Below, one piece after another: positions 46,124 through 55,193 of a stretch of DNA of 64,000 nt. The stretch is from Afipia birgiae 34632. Its GTDB lineage: Bacteria > Pseudomonadota > Alphaproteobacteria > Rhizobiales > Xanthobacteraceae. The translations under genes and the position numbers were made by a program. Where the stretch lies: contig NZ_HG326652.1 in NCBI RefSeq assembly GCF_000308295.2, forward strand, positions 2,204,818 through 2,268,817, written 5' to 3'. Every line of letters starts with the position of its first letter. Position 1 is the stretch's first letter. The notes beneath the pieces were generated by a model. That model was given only the letters and a program-made list of their open reading frames with translations, had not been told where the DNA came from and did no database searches.

Positions 46124-47389
46124 TCAACGCTGACCTTTGAGATATTTCAGCGCCAGCCAGCGCAACTGCAGTTTCAATCTTGTCATCAAACTCAGCGGCG
46201 GGGCGATATCGAAGATGACCTGAAAGACGAACCGCTCGCCACTGCGCACAAGCGCGCCCCGGTGAATGCCGTAATTTCCATCAAAAACGATGCAATTTCC
46301 GACATCTTTCGTCATTCGGATCTCATTGCGGAGTAGTTCATCGGACAGTGCCGTTCCATCCAACACATCGTCGCCAAAATGACTGCTACCCTGTAGAGCG
46401 GTGGGCAAGGAAAGCAGCTCCCGGCGATACCGCTCGCTTGCAAACCGAGGGCGATAGTTAGCTCCAACCGCCGGATGGCTTTCTTCGGCCTGAAAGCCAT
46501 AATCCAATGCGGTCATCATGAAATGCAGGAAAGTCGAGCGATTCTGCTTGTGGCTCCCTCGAACAAAGCTCGTCGGACCATTTTCCTCGGTGACGTCGGT
46601 GATTGCGATAATAGCTTTGGGATCACGACTCCCCTTATCGTAGTGCATATAGGTTGCGTTGCTGTCTGCAAGACCGATATCCGAATAAACACCCCGCCAC
46701 CATTTCTGTCGTGCATAGGAGTACTCAAGCGCGAATCCTGAAAAATTGACGTTGCTGCCCACGTAACTCGAGAGACCATCGAGTATGCCCTCCCGTCGGA
46801 AGAAGCTCAAAAGCTCTGATCCGACTGCGCCGTAAAGTTCGAAATTATGAACGATTCTCTCGTTCGGCTGAGATTTTGAACGCTCGCGCAGCTCTTTCAT
46901 GAACGGCGCGCAAAGAGCGAGCAACTTTTCATGACTTTCACGATCCAGTTTGCAAATGTGGGCACCATCGCGCTCAAGGTCGCGAGCGACGATAGAGCCC
47001 AAGGGGCTTTTGGCTCGATGATCCGCCGTCTCGTGGCGACGGTTCACCACATGGATCCGCTCGCGCAAATCTTTCATAACCAGTGCAAAAGATCGATTTA
47101 ACCAAGCGATTGTTCTCTGGTCAGTGATCGTCTCGGAGAGGAAATCTTGAAGCGCTGCCACGCGCGCCGCTACTTCTAAATCGAACACTCGATCGATCTC
47201 CGCATCCCCACCGAGCCGGGAGACATTCATTTTCTCAAGCGCTAAATCGATTGCAGAAATTAGGGCGTTTACCTCTGTTTCACGGGCATATGGAGCAACG
47301 TCCAGGTCGCGGAAAGCCGGATGGGCCCGATAGTCGATACGCGGATAGAAATATTTCGGTGAAGTCAAGTTATCGGCCACCACATTCAT
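46124..47389 (-). CDS. Phytanoyl-CoA dioxygenase (PhyH)-family protein
   Basis: A putative Fe(II)/2-oxoglutarate oxygenase of 421 residues. The proximal iron motif His-x-Asp is YMHYDKG, the distal His is probably in YGIHRGA, and the Arg that binds oxoglutarate may be in the RSGERFVFQV strand. The N-terminal half is an unrecognised helical region with many acidic residues. The ATG at 47389 has a near-perfect ribosome-binding site (GGGAGGAAGAG) and is preferred over an earlier one. It may hydroxylate or oxidise a sugar or a lipid carrier in this locus; this is inference. Confidence 0.82.
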   Translation of the reverse strand: MNVVADNLTSPKYFYPRIDYRAHPAFRDLDVAPYARETEVNALISAIDLALEKMNVSRLGGDAEIDRVFDLEVAARVAALQDFLSETITDQRTIAWLNRSFALVMKDLRERIHVVNRRHETADHRAKSPLGSIVARDLERDGAHICKLDRESHEKLLALCAPFMKELRERSKSQPNERIVHNFELYGAVGSELLSFFRREGILDGLSSYVGSNVNFSGFALEYSYARQKWWRGVYSDIGLADSNATYMHYDKGSRDPKAIIAITDVTEENGPTSFVRGSHKQNRSTFLHFMMTALDYGFQAEESHPAVGANYRPRFASERYRRELLSLPTALQGSSHFGDDVLDGTALSDELLRNEIRMTKDVGNCIVFDGNYGIHRGALVRSGERFVFQVIFDIAPPLSLMTRLKLQLRWLALKYLKGQR

Positions 47390-47476
47390 CTCTTCCTCCC
47401 AACAATCACGATTAATTTGAATTAGTTCTCGCAACGAGAGCCCGATAAATTTCTGCCTTGTTGCTTGCCCCGATCA

Positions 47477-49249
47477 CTATGCAACGTCTGTTCTGCGTCT
47501 CGTCGTACCGAGAAGCTTGGGGTACAGGCGGCTTTGCGCGCGTGAAGTTTCGTTGGGATACAGCGCCCTCGCTATTCGTGTTGTTTCCCGCTCAAGCGCA
47601 GCTGTTTCACTTTCAAGCGCCCCTTGCTGGATTTTAGCTGTATCCATCAAGTCGATGAGCGATGGGGCTTGCGATTCAAAAAAGAGGCGTATCTGTTCGA
47701 GAGCCTTGGGCGTGGCCGGTCGCCGCGCGCAATCCCATGCCTGTTCAAGTCCCGGATGCAGCCTGCGATCGGCTTGCTCCACGAGTCTTTGACTGAGGCT
47801 GCGATTATGGCCGGACAGCTTGGCGTAGCTGTCTCCAATAAAGACTGTGGCCCGAATGAATTCGAAGACATACCAGCGGAACGCGCGACGAATGCGCTCA
47901 AAATTCCATCCATCCGTCAGAGCCTGTTCAATCGCCCGGAAATAGCCGGCTTCGGTTGTCGCTACATATCCGAGATCAGCCGGATAAAAGGCCAGTTCCG
48001 GAGCATAGAGAACAACGGGTATCCCCAGCAGCGCCATTTCTTTTCCAACGCTCGACCAGGAGTTCAGAAAGACATCCGTCTGATCAGCCAGATCATACAT
48101 CGAGATGTCGTCATCCGGCCAGTTCACGGCAACATTGGAGGGAACGTCTGCAAAAGCTTCCTTAAGTTGCAAGGCGTGGTGAGACATCACACCTTCACGC
48201 TTATTTGGAAATTCTCTCGGATGAACACGCAGGATTAAAAACAGATCCGGCCGTTTTTTTGCATACGATACCAGCGATTGAACCCACCGAATCTGTGTTG
48301 CAAACAAGGGCGTAGTTGCATGTACACGTGCACCGACAATTTCAGCTGCCCGTTCCTCATCGTAGCTGCTGAGGGTCGCTACGAGTAGCTTTTGCTCAGA
48401 CTTCACGCCGAAATATTTTCGAATATTCTTGTAATCCAACGACTTTGGCTTGGAATAAACGAATGCACTGCGGCCGCGCAAAAGCTCGAAGTAATGCTCG
48501 GTAATCATGGAAATATCTTCGATACGACAAGGTATTCCCGAGAACCGGGGCCATTGTTGAAGCAAATGAGGGAAAAAGGAAAAGGTATCCCCTCGTCCGA
48601 TCCATAGAGTTTGCAGCCTGTTGAACAGATTCCCTCCGGCGTGCAAAAAGTAATGGGGGATTCCGCGACGTTCAGCCAGCTGACAGATAACGCGATTTAT
48701 CGAATACAAGGCGTTGTAAACGACCACACAATCCGGGTTCTCAAGATCAAGCAGCATCTTCCCAGCCTGCCAGGCGTATATCGTGTTTCGCAGCTCCACC
48801 ACGTAATCGGAAAGCTCTTCCGGCGACAGATCCGTTTCGATGCGTTTTCTTCGCAGCATCAACTGGTAAAGCGCGATTTTGCCGATTTGAATCCCTTCGA
48901 TTTCAAGATCAATCAGGGAGCGTTGATCAGGAACGGCGAGAATTGCATCCGCTTCGCGTACCAGATCATCATCGACAAGCCCTGACAAAAGCGGGCCTTC
49001 GAAACCGAATTTTTTCCGAATGAGCGAATCGTGTTCACAGCATCGCTGGCAGACCCTGTGTCGCTCCGAACCCGCAGTTTGGAACGTCATACCATGCGCA
49101 GCCATCGGAACACAGAAGCGATCCAGCTTCTTACCGCAGCCGACGTACACTACCTGATGGCCCGCCTTAACGAGCGCCTCCGCAACTAATGCTTCAGGAA
49201 ATGCATGTTCCCAAAGTGCTGCATGAGGAGAAAAGAACAACGCTTTCAT
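47477..49249 (-). CDS. Large unknown protein of the capsule/surface-glycan type (GT-B-like)
   Basis: I do not recognise the exact family. The 590 residues begin MKALFFSPHAALWEHAFPE, with VVYVGCGKK after it, as in GT-B folds. A Cys cluster follows in RHRVCQRCCEHD (about 64-75). The C-terminal half has RVHPREFPNKREG, DDISMYDLADQTDVFLNSWSSVG and ALLGIPVVLY, which match the pattern of capsule or CDP-glycerol-type transferases. The tail is helical and charged. No membrane helix is seen. The ATG at 49249 is preferred to a TTG 24 nt upstream. It ends 87 nt before the dioxygenase start. Confidence 0.75.
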   Translation of the reverse strand: MKALFFSPHAALWEHAFPEALVAEALVKAGHQVVYVGCGKKLDRFCVPMAAHGMTFQTAGSERHRVCQRCCEHDSLIRKKFGFEGPLLSGLVDDDLVREADAILAVPDQRSLIDLEIEGIQIGKIALYQLMLRRKRIETDLSPEELSDYVVELRNTIYAWQAGKMLLDLENPDCVVVYNALYSINRVICQLAERRGIPHYFLHAGGNLFNRLQTLWIGRGDTFSFFPHLLQQWPRFSGIPCRIEDISMITEHYFELLRGRSAFVYSKPKSLDYKNIRKYFGVKSEQKLLVATLSSYDEERAAEIVGARVHATTPLFATQIRWVQSLVSYAKKRPDLFLILRVHPREFPNKREGVMSHHALQLKEAFADVPSNVAVNWPDDDISMYDLADQTDVFLNSWSSVGKEMALLGIPVVLYAPELAFYPADLGYVATTEAGYFRAIEQALTDGWNFERIRRAFRWYVFEFIRATVFIGDSYAKLSGHNRSLSQRLVEQADRRLHPGLEQAWDCARRPATPKALEQIRLFFESQAPSLIDLMDTAKIQQGALESETAALERETTRIARALYPNETSRAQSRLYPKLLGTTRRRTDVA

Positions 49250-49342
49250 TTTAGTTAGATCAACTGTCCGCAATCGCCGGCGATCCGGATTCCCAGCCGC
49301 CGTGATCAGCTGCTGGCTGGTGCGTATAAGTTCCTTGCATCC

Positions 49343-51199
49343 TCATGCCGCCACCAGTTCCGGCACACGATCGACTACTTCCTGGAACCACAATTCGACA
49401 TTGAGCAGCTGCCACAGGAACATCATGTGATTATCCTGCGCCGCTCCACTTTTCACGATCGAACGATGCTCTTCGATCAGGCGAACAACTTCAGCAACAT
49501 CATAGATGCCGCGCTCCCGGAAGCTTTGCGAATGAACCAGATCGAGCAGTTGTTCGACGGCCGGGCCGTTGAACCAGATATGGGCCGGCGCGTTCCAGCC
49601 GGTCTTCTTGATGCGGGTGCGGGTCTCTTCCGGTAGAATCCCCTTCATCGCTTCACGCAGCAGCCGCTTGGTCACGCCATCGCGGATCTTCATGCTGCCC
49701 GGCACCCGGAACATGAACTCCACCAGCCTGTAGTCGAAGAACGGATCGGCATGACCAAGCCCGGCGGCTTCGCAGTTACGATCCTCTGCACGGAGACAGC
49801 ATGGCGCTGTTTCACGGAAGATGTCCTGATAGGTGCGGTTCTTCAGCCAGCTCGAAAATGGATGATCGAGTACGGGCTGGAAACCGCGCAAATCGTAATA
49901 AGAGGCTTTAACTGCTGGATAGTAACGGCTCAGACGTTCGCAATCGACGAGAACCTCTCCCGTCGTGTTACCGGCCAGTCGCGCCAGATGTCCCATCGCA
50001 GCGTCGCGGTGCTTGCGATAAATCGGATGGTCATGATGCTTCGCCCATGTTGAAATTTCATGGTCGAGATCGGCGTGCAGCCCGCGATGCCGGAGATCTG
50101 CAAAGTTAAAAACGAAGTACTCATATTCGCCAGCATTCAGCTCATCGCCACCAAGACCGCCGAAAACAACGTCGTAGCCCTGCTCCGCGACAGATTTCGT
50201 CAATAGAAAATGTGACAGCCATGTTGCCGTGGCAACCGGTTCATCATGGGCACGCACCATTTGGCGCACGACGTCGAACAAATCGAAATCCTCGATCGGT
50301 ATCGGCTGCCATCGCCGAACTTTCTCGGTGACGAAACCGCGGATATCGTCGCTCTCGTCATACGTCTTGTCCGCGTAAACTGACGAAACAGCTTCCTGTC
50401 GTGCGCCTGTCAGTTGAACGGCGCTTGCCAGTACTGACGAACTGTCCATCCCCCCCGAGAGAGTGAAGACGGGTTTGTGTGATGCTTTCAGGCGGTCTCC
50501 GACCGCATTGAGTAGAAGTTCACGATAGCGTTCCGCCAATACGGCTTCGCTATCGGTCCACTCCGGTTGCTCGTCCAAAGACCAGTAACGGCTTACCAGA
50601 ACGGTCTCACCTTTCCACTGCAGGAAGCTGGCGGCAGGAAGCTGGCGAATATCCGCGAATGGCGATTCATCCGGTGCATTATCGATATAGCGATAGTGAC
50701 TCCCGGCAAACACCGCGACATGACGCCGGTTAACGTCATGCGATACGCCTGGCAGCGACCGGAGGGCTCGAGGCCGGGATGCGAACGCAAAGACACCGGA
50801 CCGAGTGTAATAATAAAGTGGGCGCACGCCGATCCGATCGCGCCCGAGCCATAAGGTTCCGCTCTGCTCGTCGAACAGAGCAACCGAGAAATCGCCATTG
50901 ATGCACTTCAAGGCATCGGCAAAGCCTCTCTGGCGATAAGTTGCGATCAGCTGGTGGGCCGGCCCGCGTCCTGCATCACCTGCGAGTTCAGTGGGATTGT
51001 AGAAAACGCCGTCGACGACCGCGACACATCCGCTTTCCTGGGCAATTTCGAGATTCCCGGCACCGGCAGTCGCAAGCGCCCCGCTCGGGAAGCCGAACGA
51101 TCTGGCTTTGCCAGCCGCCATCAGCCGCGCCATTCCTGCAGCGAACAGTTCTGACTGGGACTTTGACCGCCCGCCGAAGAAACCTGAAATTCGTGACAT
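49343..51199 (-). CDS. Asparagine synthetase homologue lacking Cys2
   Basis: AsnB-like protein of 618 residues. It starts MSRISGFFGG: residue 2 is Ser, so the glutaminase nucleophile is absent. The glutamine-binding FNGEIYN motif is altered to VDGVFYN (62-68). The synthetase half looks intact: PP-loop SGGMDSS (248-254), GGLGGDELNAGEYEY and a C-terminal basic KKTGWNAP block. It may use free ammonia or another amine, or form another acyl-adenylate product, as in beta-lactam synthetase. It starts one base after the stop of the methyltransferase gene. Confidence 0.87.
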   Translation of the reverse strand: MSRISGFFGGRSKSQSELFAAGMARLMAAGKARSFGFPSGALATAGAGNLEIAQESGCVAVVDGVFYNPTELAGDAGRGPAHQLIATYRQRGFADALKCINGDFSVALFDEQSGTLWLGRDRIGVRPLYYYTRSGVFAFASRPRALRSLPGVSHDVNRRHVAVFAGSHYRYIDNAPDESPFADIRQLPAASFLQWKGETVLVSRYWSLDEQPEWTDSEAVLAERYRELLLNAVGDRLKASHKPVFTLSGGMDSSSVLASAVQLTGARQEAVSSVYADKTYDESDDIRGFVTEKVRRWQPIPIEDFDLFDVVRQMVRAHDEPVATATWLSHFLLTKSVAEQGYDVVFGGLGGDELNAGEYEYFVFNFADLRHRGLHADLDHEISTWAKHHDHPIYRKHRDAAMGHLARLAGNTTGEVLVDCERLSRYYPAVKASYYDLRGFQPVLDHPFSSWLKNRTYQDIFRETAPCCLRAEDRNCEAAGLGHADPFFDYRLVEFMFRVPGSMKIRDGVTKRLLREAMKGILPEETRTRIKKTGWNAPAHIWFNGPAVEQLLDLVHSQSFRERGIYDVAEVVRLIEEHRSIVKSGAAQDNHMMFLWQLLNVELWFQEVVDRVPELVAA

Positions 51200-51200
51200 A

Positions 51201-51908
51201 TCAGCTCTTTATTGGGGACACTGCGCGGTCTGCCACCATGAACGTCCAATAGTGCGGATGGCCAATGACAAGTTCCGGTCGCCCGCCGCTTCGTCGATCC
51301 ACGACGATCTCGGAGTTGAAACCATGGGACGCGACGAACTGCGTGACTTCATCGATATCGTAGTGATTGACGTGGACCTTCAGATCGACCCCTTGGTCCA
51401 GAAAATTGTCTCGTACGTAGTGATACTCCGCACCCTGCTTGAAAGATTCGCGCAGGATGACGCTCTTTCGCGCCATCTTAAGGAAGCGCTCGAGCGGCCT
51501 GTGAAAGTTGTCCAGATTGCTGAGCACGTTCAGGCAAACCACATGGTCGACCTCGCCGCTCAGATCTTCGATCCGCGCGTTGATCAGGCGCTCCGCCGGA
51601 AGACCGAAGTTCGGGAGAATTTCGCGGCCGATGCCGATCAACGTATCGCATGCATCAAGTCCCCAATACTCGACAGGCAGATTGCGGCTGGCGAGCGAAT
51701 GATAAAAGTAGCCGCTGCCGCACCCGATATCGAGAACGCTATCGCCGGCGCCGATACGGCCCGCAAGTATCTCCGCCGCCTGAGCGTGAGCCGTCATTTC
51801 CTCGGCTTCCTTGTGACACCTGCGCGCATATAGCTCGCGGACGGTGACGCTGTGTCCCCAAATAGAAAAACGGTCCCAACCATCCAGGGAAATGCTGGCG
51901 ATAGCCAT
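51201..51908 (-). CDS. Class I SAM methyltransferase
   Basis: A 235-residue methyltransferase with motif I VLDIGCGSGYFYHS (about 58-71), YWGLDACDTLI and VVCLNVLSNLDN. The ATG at 51908 is 4 nt after the stop of the upstream methyltransferase gene; an in-frame TTG at 51935 would overlap that gene. Role unknown, but it is sandwiched between a methyltransferase and the Cys2-less AsnB homologue. Confidence 0.82.
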   Translation of the reverse strand: MAIASISLDGWDRFSIWGHSVTVRELYARRCHKEAEEMTAHAQAAEILAGRIGAGDSVLDIGCGSGYFYHSLASRNLPVEYWGLDACDTLIGIGREILPNFGLPAERLINARIEDLSGEVDHVVCLNVLSNLDNFHRPLERFLKMARKSVILRESFKQGAEYHYVRDNFLDQGVDLKVHVNHYDIDEVTQFVASHGFNSEIVVDRRSGGRPELVIGHPHYWTFMVADRAVSPIKS

Positions 51909-51912
51909 CAGT

Positions 51913-52830
51913 TCAAGCGCGTTGCGCGACGACAAAGAATGCCGACGCCATGAACAAACCCCGCCAATCCTGCGAATTGTTTTCCATCTGCAAGCTGACC
52001 TCTTGAAACAGCCGCGGCGCGTGGCTGCTCACCATTGGAGGCAGACAATGGAAGTGGTAGTAATGGAGCTGTACATCTCGGAAACCGCCCGCCAGGAACC
52101 GTTGCTGAAGCAGCAGAGGATTGTGCGTTCTCGACAGGACCTCGTCGTAGCCCGGTTCGGTTTCCTTGCCCCGCCGGATCGGCGGCAGGTCGGTGCGGAA
52201 CATGCCTTCGACCTGCGCCAGCGCCGCGTTCAGGCCATCGCGCTCGTCGCCAGCCTGTTCGCGAAGCGCATCCACGGGAAGAAGCTGCTTGAGATAAAAT
52301 TCATGCGAATAGCGATTGAGCGTGAACATCGAGAACAGTTCATTGCGGGCCTCGACAATCGCATGGCCTCCCGGGCGCAAGGCATGACGGATGTTCGCAA
52401 TGACATTGTCCTCAATCGCGTCGGGAATATGCGGCATCACCCCGCTGCAGAGAACGCAGTCATAGTCCGCTTTGCCGGCAGGTGACGCAAAGTCGGCGCC
52501 AACGGCAACGCTTCCGTCCCAGACGTGATCGTGCGGCACGCCTTGCTCAGCGAGCACACGCCGCGCTTCAGCGACCATCTCGGGCGTCAGATCGAAACCA
52601 TAAACATCGCGGCCCGGCTCGATGAAATGCCTGAGCATAGAGGCGGGTCCGCATCCGGCATCGAGCAACCGCTTGACGCCGCGTTCCGCAACAAGGCGTT
52701 TGACGAGGTCGAGATGGACAGGAGGATACGGCGCATCGGAACCATAATAGTCCGCGTAATACGACGTTCCCCATGTTGAATAGCAGTGCTTGATGCTGCG
52801 TTCGACTGAATCTCTTTCCGGCGCATTCAT
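51913..52830 (-). CDS. Class I SAM methyltransferase
   Basis: A 305-residue protein with YSTWGTSYYADYYG near the N-terminus, motif I LLDAGCGPASML (about 55-66) and YDCVLCSGVMPHIPD as motif II. The region around 165-235 is an insertion that may bind the acceptor. The length and the ALRPGGHAIVEARNELF block suggest a C- or N-methyltransferase of modified sugars, without proof. It is 13 nt downstream of the next methyltransferase gene. Confidence 0.83.
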   Translation of the reverse strand: MNAPERDSVERSIKHCYSTWGTSYYADYYGSDAPYPPVHLDLVKRLVAERGVKRLLDAGCGPASMLRHFIEPGRDVYGFDLTPEMVAEARRVLAEQGVPHDHVWDGSVAVGADFASPAGKADYDCVLCSGVMPHIPDAIEDNVIANIRHALRPGGHAIVEARNELFSMFTLNRYSHEFYLKQLLPVDALREQAGDERDGLNAALAQVEGMFRTDLPPIRRGKETEPGYDEVLSRTHNPLLLQQRFLAGGFRDVQLHYYHFHCLPPMVSSHAPRLFQEVSLQMENNSQDWRGLFMASAFFVVAQRA

Positions 52831-52843
52831 GAAATCACCGTGC

Positions 52844-53674
52844 TCATGTCATCGCCGCCAGAAACGCGCGCAGCGTGAATTTAGTACTCGGCTCCTGCAG
52901 CCGTTCGACAAGCATCGGCCGGAAGCCGGCCCGGTCCGCCAGCATCGCGATCGACACAAAGCTGAAGACATGCAGGTGCTCGACGAAGAACTCCTCGCGC
53001 CCTGCTCCCGACTGCGCCGCGATCTCGCCGTCCGGCAGTTCGAGATAGACGAAGCCGCCCGGCGCCAGAAACTGCCGCGCCCGGCGCAGCATGGCGACGG
53101 GATCGTCCACGTGCTCAAGCACCTTGTTTAAGGTGACAATATCGAACCGACCGAGACCTTCGACCGCCATGAAGTCACCGCTAACTGCATCGACGCCGAC
53201 ATGGTCCTGCATGTGAGACACCGCGCGCTGGTCAGGATCGATGGCCGTGCAATGCCAGCCGGCTTGCTTCACGACATGCGGGAAAACGCCGAGGCCCGCG
53301 CCGACATCGAGCAACCGGATGTTTTTCTTGTTGCCGAAGCAGGCCTCTGCGTAGGCGTGGACTCGGGCCATCCGTCCTGCATTGTCCGACCGCTCCGGGG
53401 GCAACGCTATTACTCGCTCAAACGCAGCGCGCAGGCCCGCATCGTCTCCGTAGGTGGCGTTGACGTAGTCACCGCTGTAATCCGTCGCGACCGTCATAGC
53501 GTGACGCGACACAAAATGCTTCGACTGCGCGAACTGCCAGACCTCGCGGCGATACGGTTCGCCATCGGGGCGGCGAAACCCGATCTCACCGTTGGGCGGG
53601 GCATCGTAGGCGAACACAAGCGCGGCCTGCGTATCGCCGGAAATCGGACAAGCCGTGGGGCGCAGATCGCTCAC
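52844..53674 (-). CDS. Class I SAM methyltransferase
   Basis: A 276-residue methyltransferase. Motif I is LLDVGAGLGVFPHV (about 119-132), then TAIDPDQRAVSHM, FDIVTLNKVLEHVDDP and LAPGGFVYLELPDG; the order is typical of the UbiG-like fold. The N-terminal 90 residues (CPISGDTQAALVFAYD, PPNGEIGFRR) resemble the leader of sugar C-methyltransferases but lack a full zinc-binding Cys set. The GTG start overlaps the stop of the upstream small gene as GTGA. Longer frames run through that gene and are rejected. Confidence 0.84.
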   Translation of the reverse strand: MSDLRPTACPISGDTQAALVFAYDAPPNGEIGFRRPDGEPYRREVWQFAQSKHFVSRHAMTVATDYSGDYVNATYGDDAGLRAAFERVIALPPERSDNAGRMARVHAYAEACFGNKKNIRLLDVGAGLGVFPHVVKQAGWHCTAIDPDQRAVSHMQDHVGVDAVSGDFMAVEGLGRFDIVTLNKVLEHVDDPVAMLRRARQFLAPGGFVYLELPDGEIAAQSGAGREEFFVEHLHVFSFVSIAMLADRAGFRPMLVERLQEPSTKFTLRAFLAAMT

Positions 53675-54054
53675 GGCCGGCGCTCCAGCGCGCTTTCCAG
53701 CGCCTGCAGGGATTCGAGCGTGTCGAGCCAGGCAATAATTTTCAGTGGCTCCGCGCGGACGTAACGGTTGAACGCCTCTTCCATGCCGCGTTCGACGAGG
53801 AGGACGAAAAAGCGGTCGATGCGATTCTTGACCAGCACTGCGCGAAGATTGAAGCCCGCCAGCCGTCCGTTCAACGACGGGGTTGCGTAAAAGCCCCATT
53901 CCTTACGGGTGAGATCGTATTCGCCGCCGTCGTCGGTGACGAATGTGATCTGCTCGTCCGGCGCCAGCCGCATCGTGCCGCAATCGCGGATGACGCCCTT
54001 GACGTCGTAACCGACTTCAAATTCCCGCGGCGGGCTCTTCGGCTCGAACTTCAT
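53671..54054 (-). CDS. Small conserved hypothetical protein paired with the WbpG homologue
   Basis: I do not recognise this 127-residue protein. It has a beta-rich first half with a VIRDCGTMRLAPDEQITFV strand set and a helical second half (RYVRAEPLKIIAWLDTLESL, listed in part). No signal peptide or membrane helix. Its ATG overlaps the WbpG-type stop as ATGA, and its stop overlaps the next start as GTGA, so it is made together with both. A role as a partner or chaperone of the amidotransferase is a guess from position. Confidence 0.78.
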   Translation of the reverse strand: MKFEPKSPPREFEVGYDVKGVIRDCGTMRLAPDEQITFVTDDGGEYDLTRKEWGFYATPSLNGRLAGFNLRAVLVKNRIDRFFVLLVERGMEEAFNRYVRAEPLKIIAWLDTLESLQALESALERRP

Positions 54055-55193
54055 GCGCTCAGCCTTTGCCCGGCATCGCGCCATGTCCAATCCGGGACAA
54101 CGAAGTCCTGGATTTTCCAAGTCGAACCGTCGCGCACCCAGACATCGCGGTTCCGGAATGTCTCCGCGATGTCAAAAAACTCCCGCACCGAGATGCCGAG
54201 AAACTCACACAGCTTCTCTATGTCCTTGTGAGGCGTCTCATCGCCACGCGCGCGGACAACAGCGACGGCCTGCTCGCGTGTCACGCGGCCGTTACGGATT
54301 TCCAGCGAAAGATTGTCGAACAGCCGGGTGAATCCGAACTTGTACCATTTCAGCCAGTGGTGAATGGAAATGAAGTCGTCGTCGATGTCGGCATAATCGT
54401 AGAGACCTGTTCGCGGCCCCTGCCGGTCCGCCACGAAGCCGTGCTCGGCCGCAACCCGCCGCGTAACTTCAGGATCCCATTCGAGATAGTAGCCCAGGAA
54501 AACCGCGAGAACGTCGGCGGCCTTCAGTTCAGCATCGTTCGGCCCGAAATACGGCGTCAATTCCCGTTCGGTCAGACGCTCGGAAATCCAGTCCTTCGCC
54601 GTGGTGCCGTGAGTCACCCCGTGACGCTGCAACCATGCACTGTCGAGCTGGAAGCCGGTTCTCTCTTCTTCCCGCCCGCCGTATTCGAAAGCCGAGTTCT
54701 CGCCCCAGACCACCAGCGGGATTCCCAATTTCACAGCGAGCTTCGCGGGGATTGCGAAAATGGCCATGTGCATCGGTACGGCCGTCGAGCCGAAGCGTAC
54801 AAGCGCGTCGTACATGAACTTCCGCTCGACCTTCGGATTGATCTGATAGTCAATATGATCGACACCGAGCGCCACGAGATTGTCCAGATTGCGCTGGCCG
54901 ATAGATGTGCGGCCCGGCGTCTTCCACGTCGCAGCAAGCGGATTGAGACCGGCTTCAAGGCATTTCACGACCTGCCATGTGCTGTCCTTGCCGCCGCTGA
55001 CCGGAATGAGACAGTCGTAACCCGTGCTGCGAGATTTGGCATGCGCAACGACAGCCTGGAATGCGCGTTGCCGGGCATCCCAATCAATTTCTTTCTTGGT
55101 GCCGTGAGACTGGCAGGCGTTGCATACGCCGTCCGGCCCGATGACGAGATTGGGGCGCGTATCCGGCAGGATGCAGTTGCTGCAATAACGCAT
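54051..55193 (-). CDS. N-acetyl sugar amidotransferase, WbpG/PseA family
   Basis: PP-loop enzyme of 380 residues that converts an acetamido group of an activated sugar into an acetamidino group. The N-terminal zinc ribbon has C4, C7, C24 and C27; the ATP motif is SGGKDST (66-72). GENSAFEYGGREEER and the C-terminal DIEKLCEFLGIS are family blocks. In Pseudomonas the ammonia for WbpG comes from HisH2/HisF2; no hisH or hisF homologue is in this window. The start codon forms TGATG with the AsnB stop. Confidence 0.92.
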   Translation of the reverse strand: MRYCSNCILPDTRPNLVIGPDGVCNACQSHGTKKEIDWDARQRAFQAVVAHAKSRSTGYDCLIPVSGGKDSTWQVVKCLEAGLNPLAATWKTPGRTSIGQRNLDNLVALGVDHIDYQINPKVERKFMYDALVRFGSTAVPMHMAIFAIPAKLAVKLGIPLVVWGENSAFEYGGREEERTGFQLDSAWLQRHGVTHGTTAKDWISERLTERELTPYFGPNDAELKAADVLAVFLGYYLEWDPEVTRRVAAEHGFVADRQGPRTGLYDYADIDDDFISIHHWLKWYKFGFTRLFDNLSLEIRNGRVTREQAVAVVRARGDETPHKDIEKLCEFLGISVREFFDIAETFRNRDVWVRDGSTWKIQDFVVPDWTWRDAGQRLSA

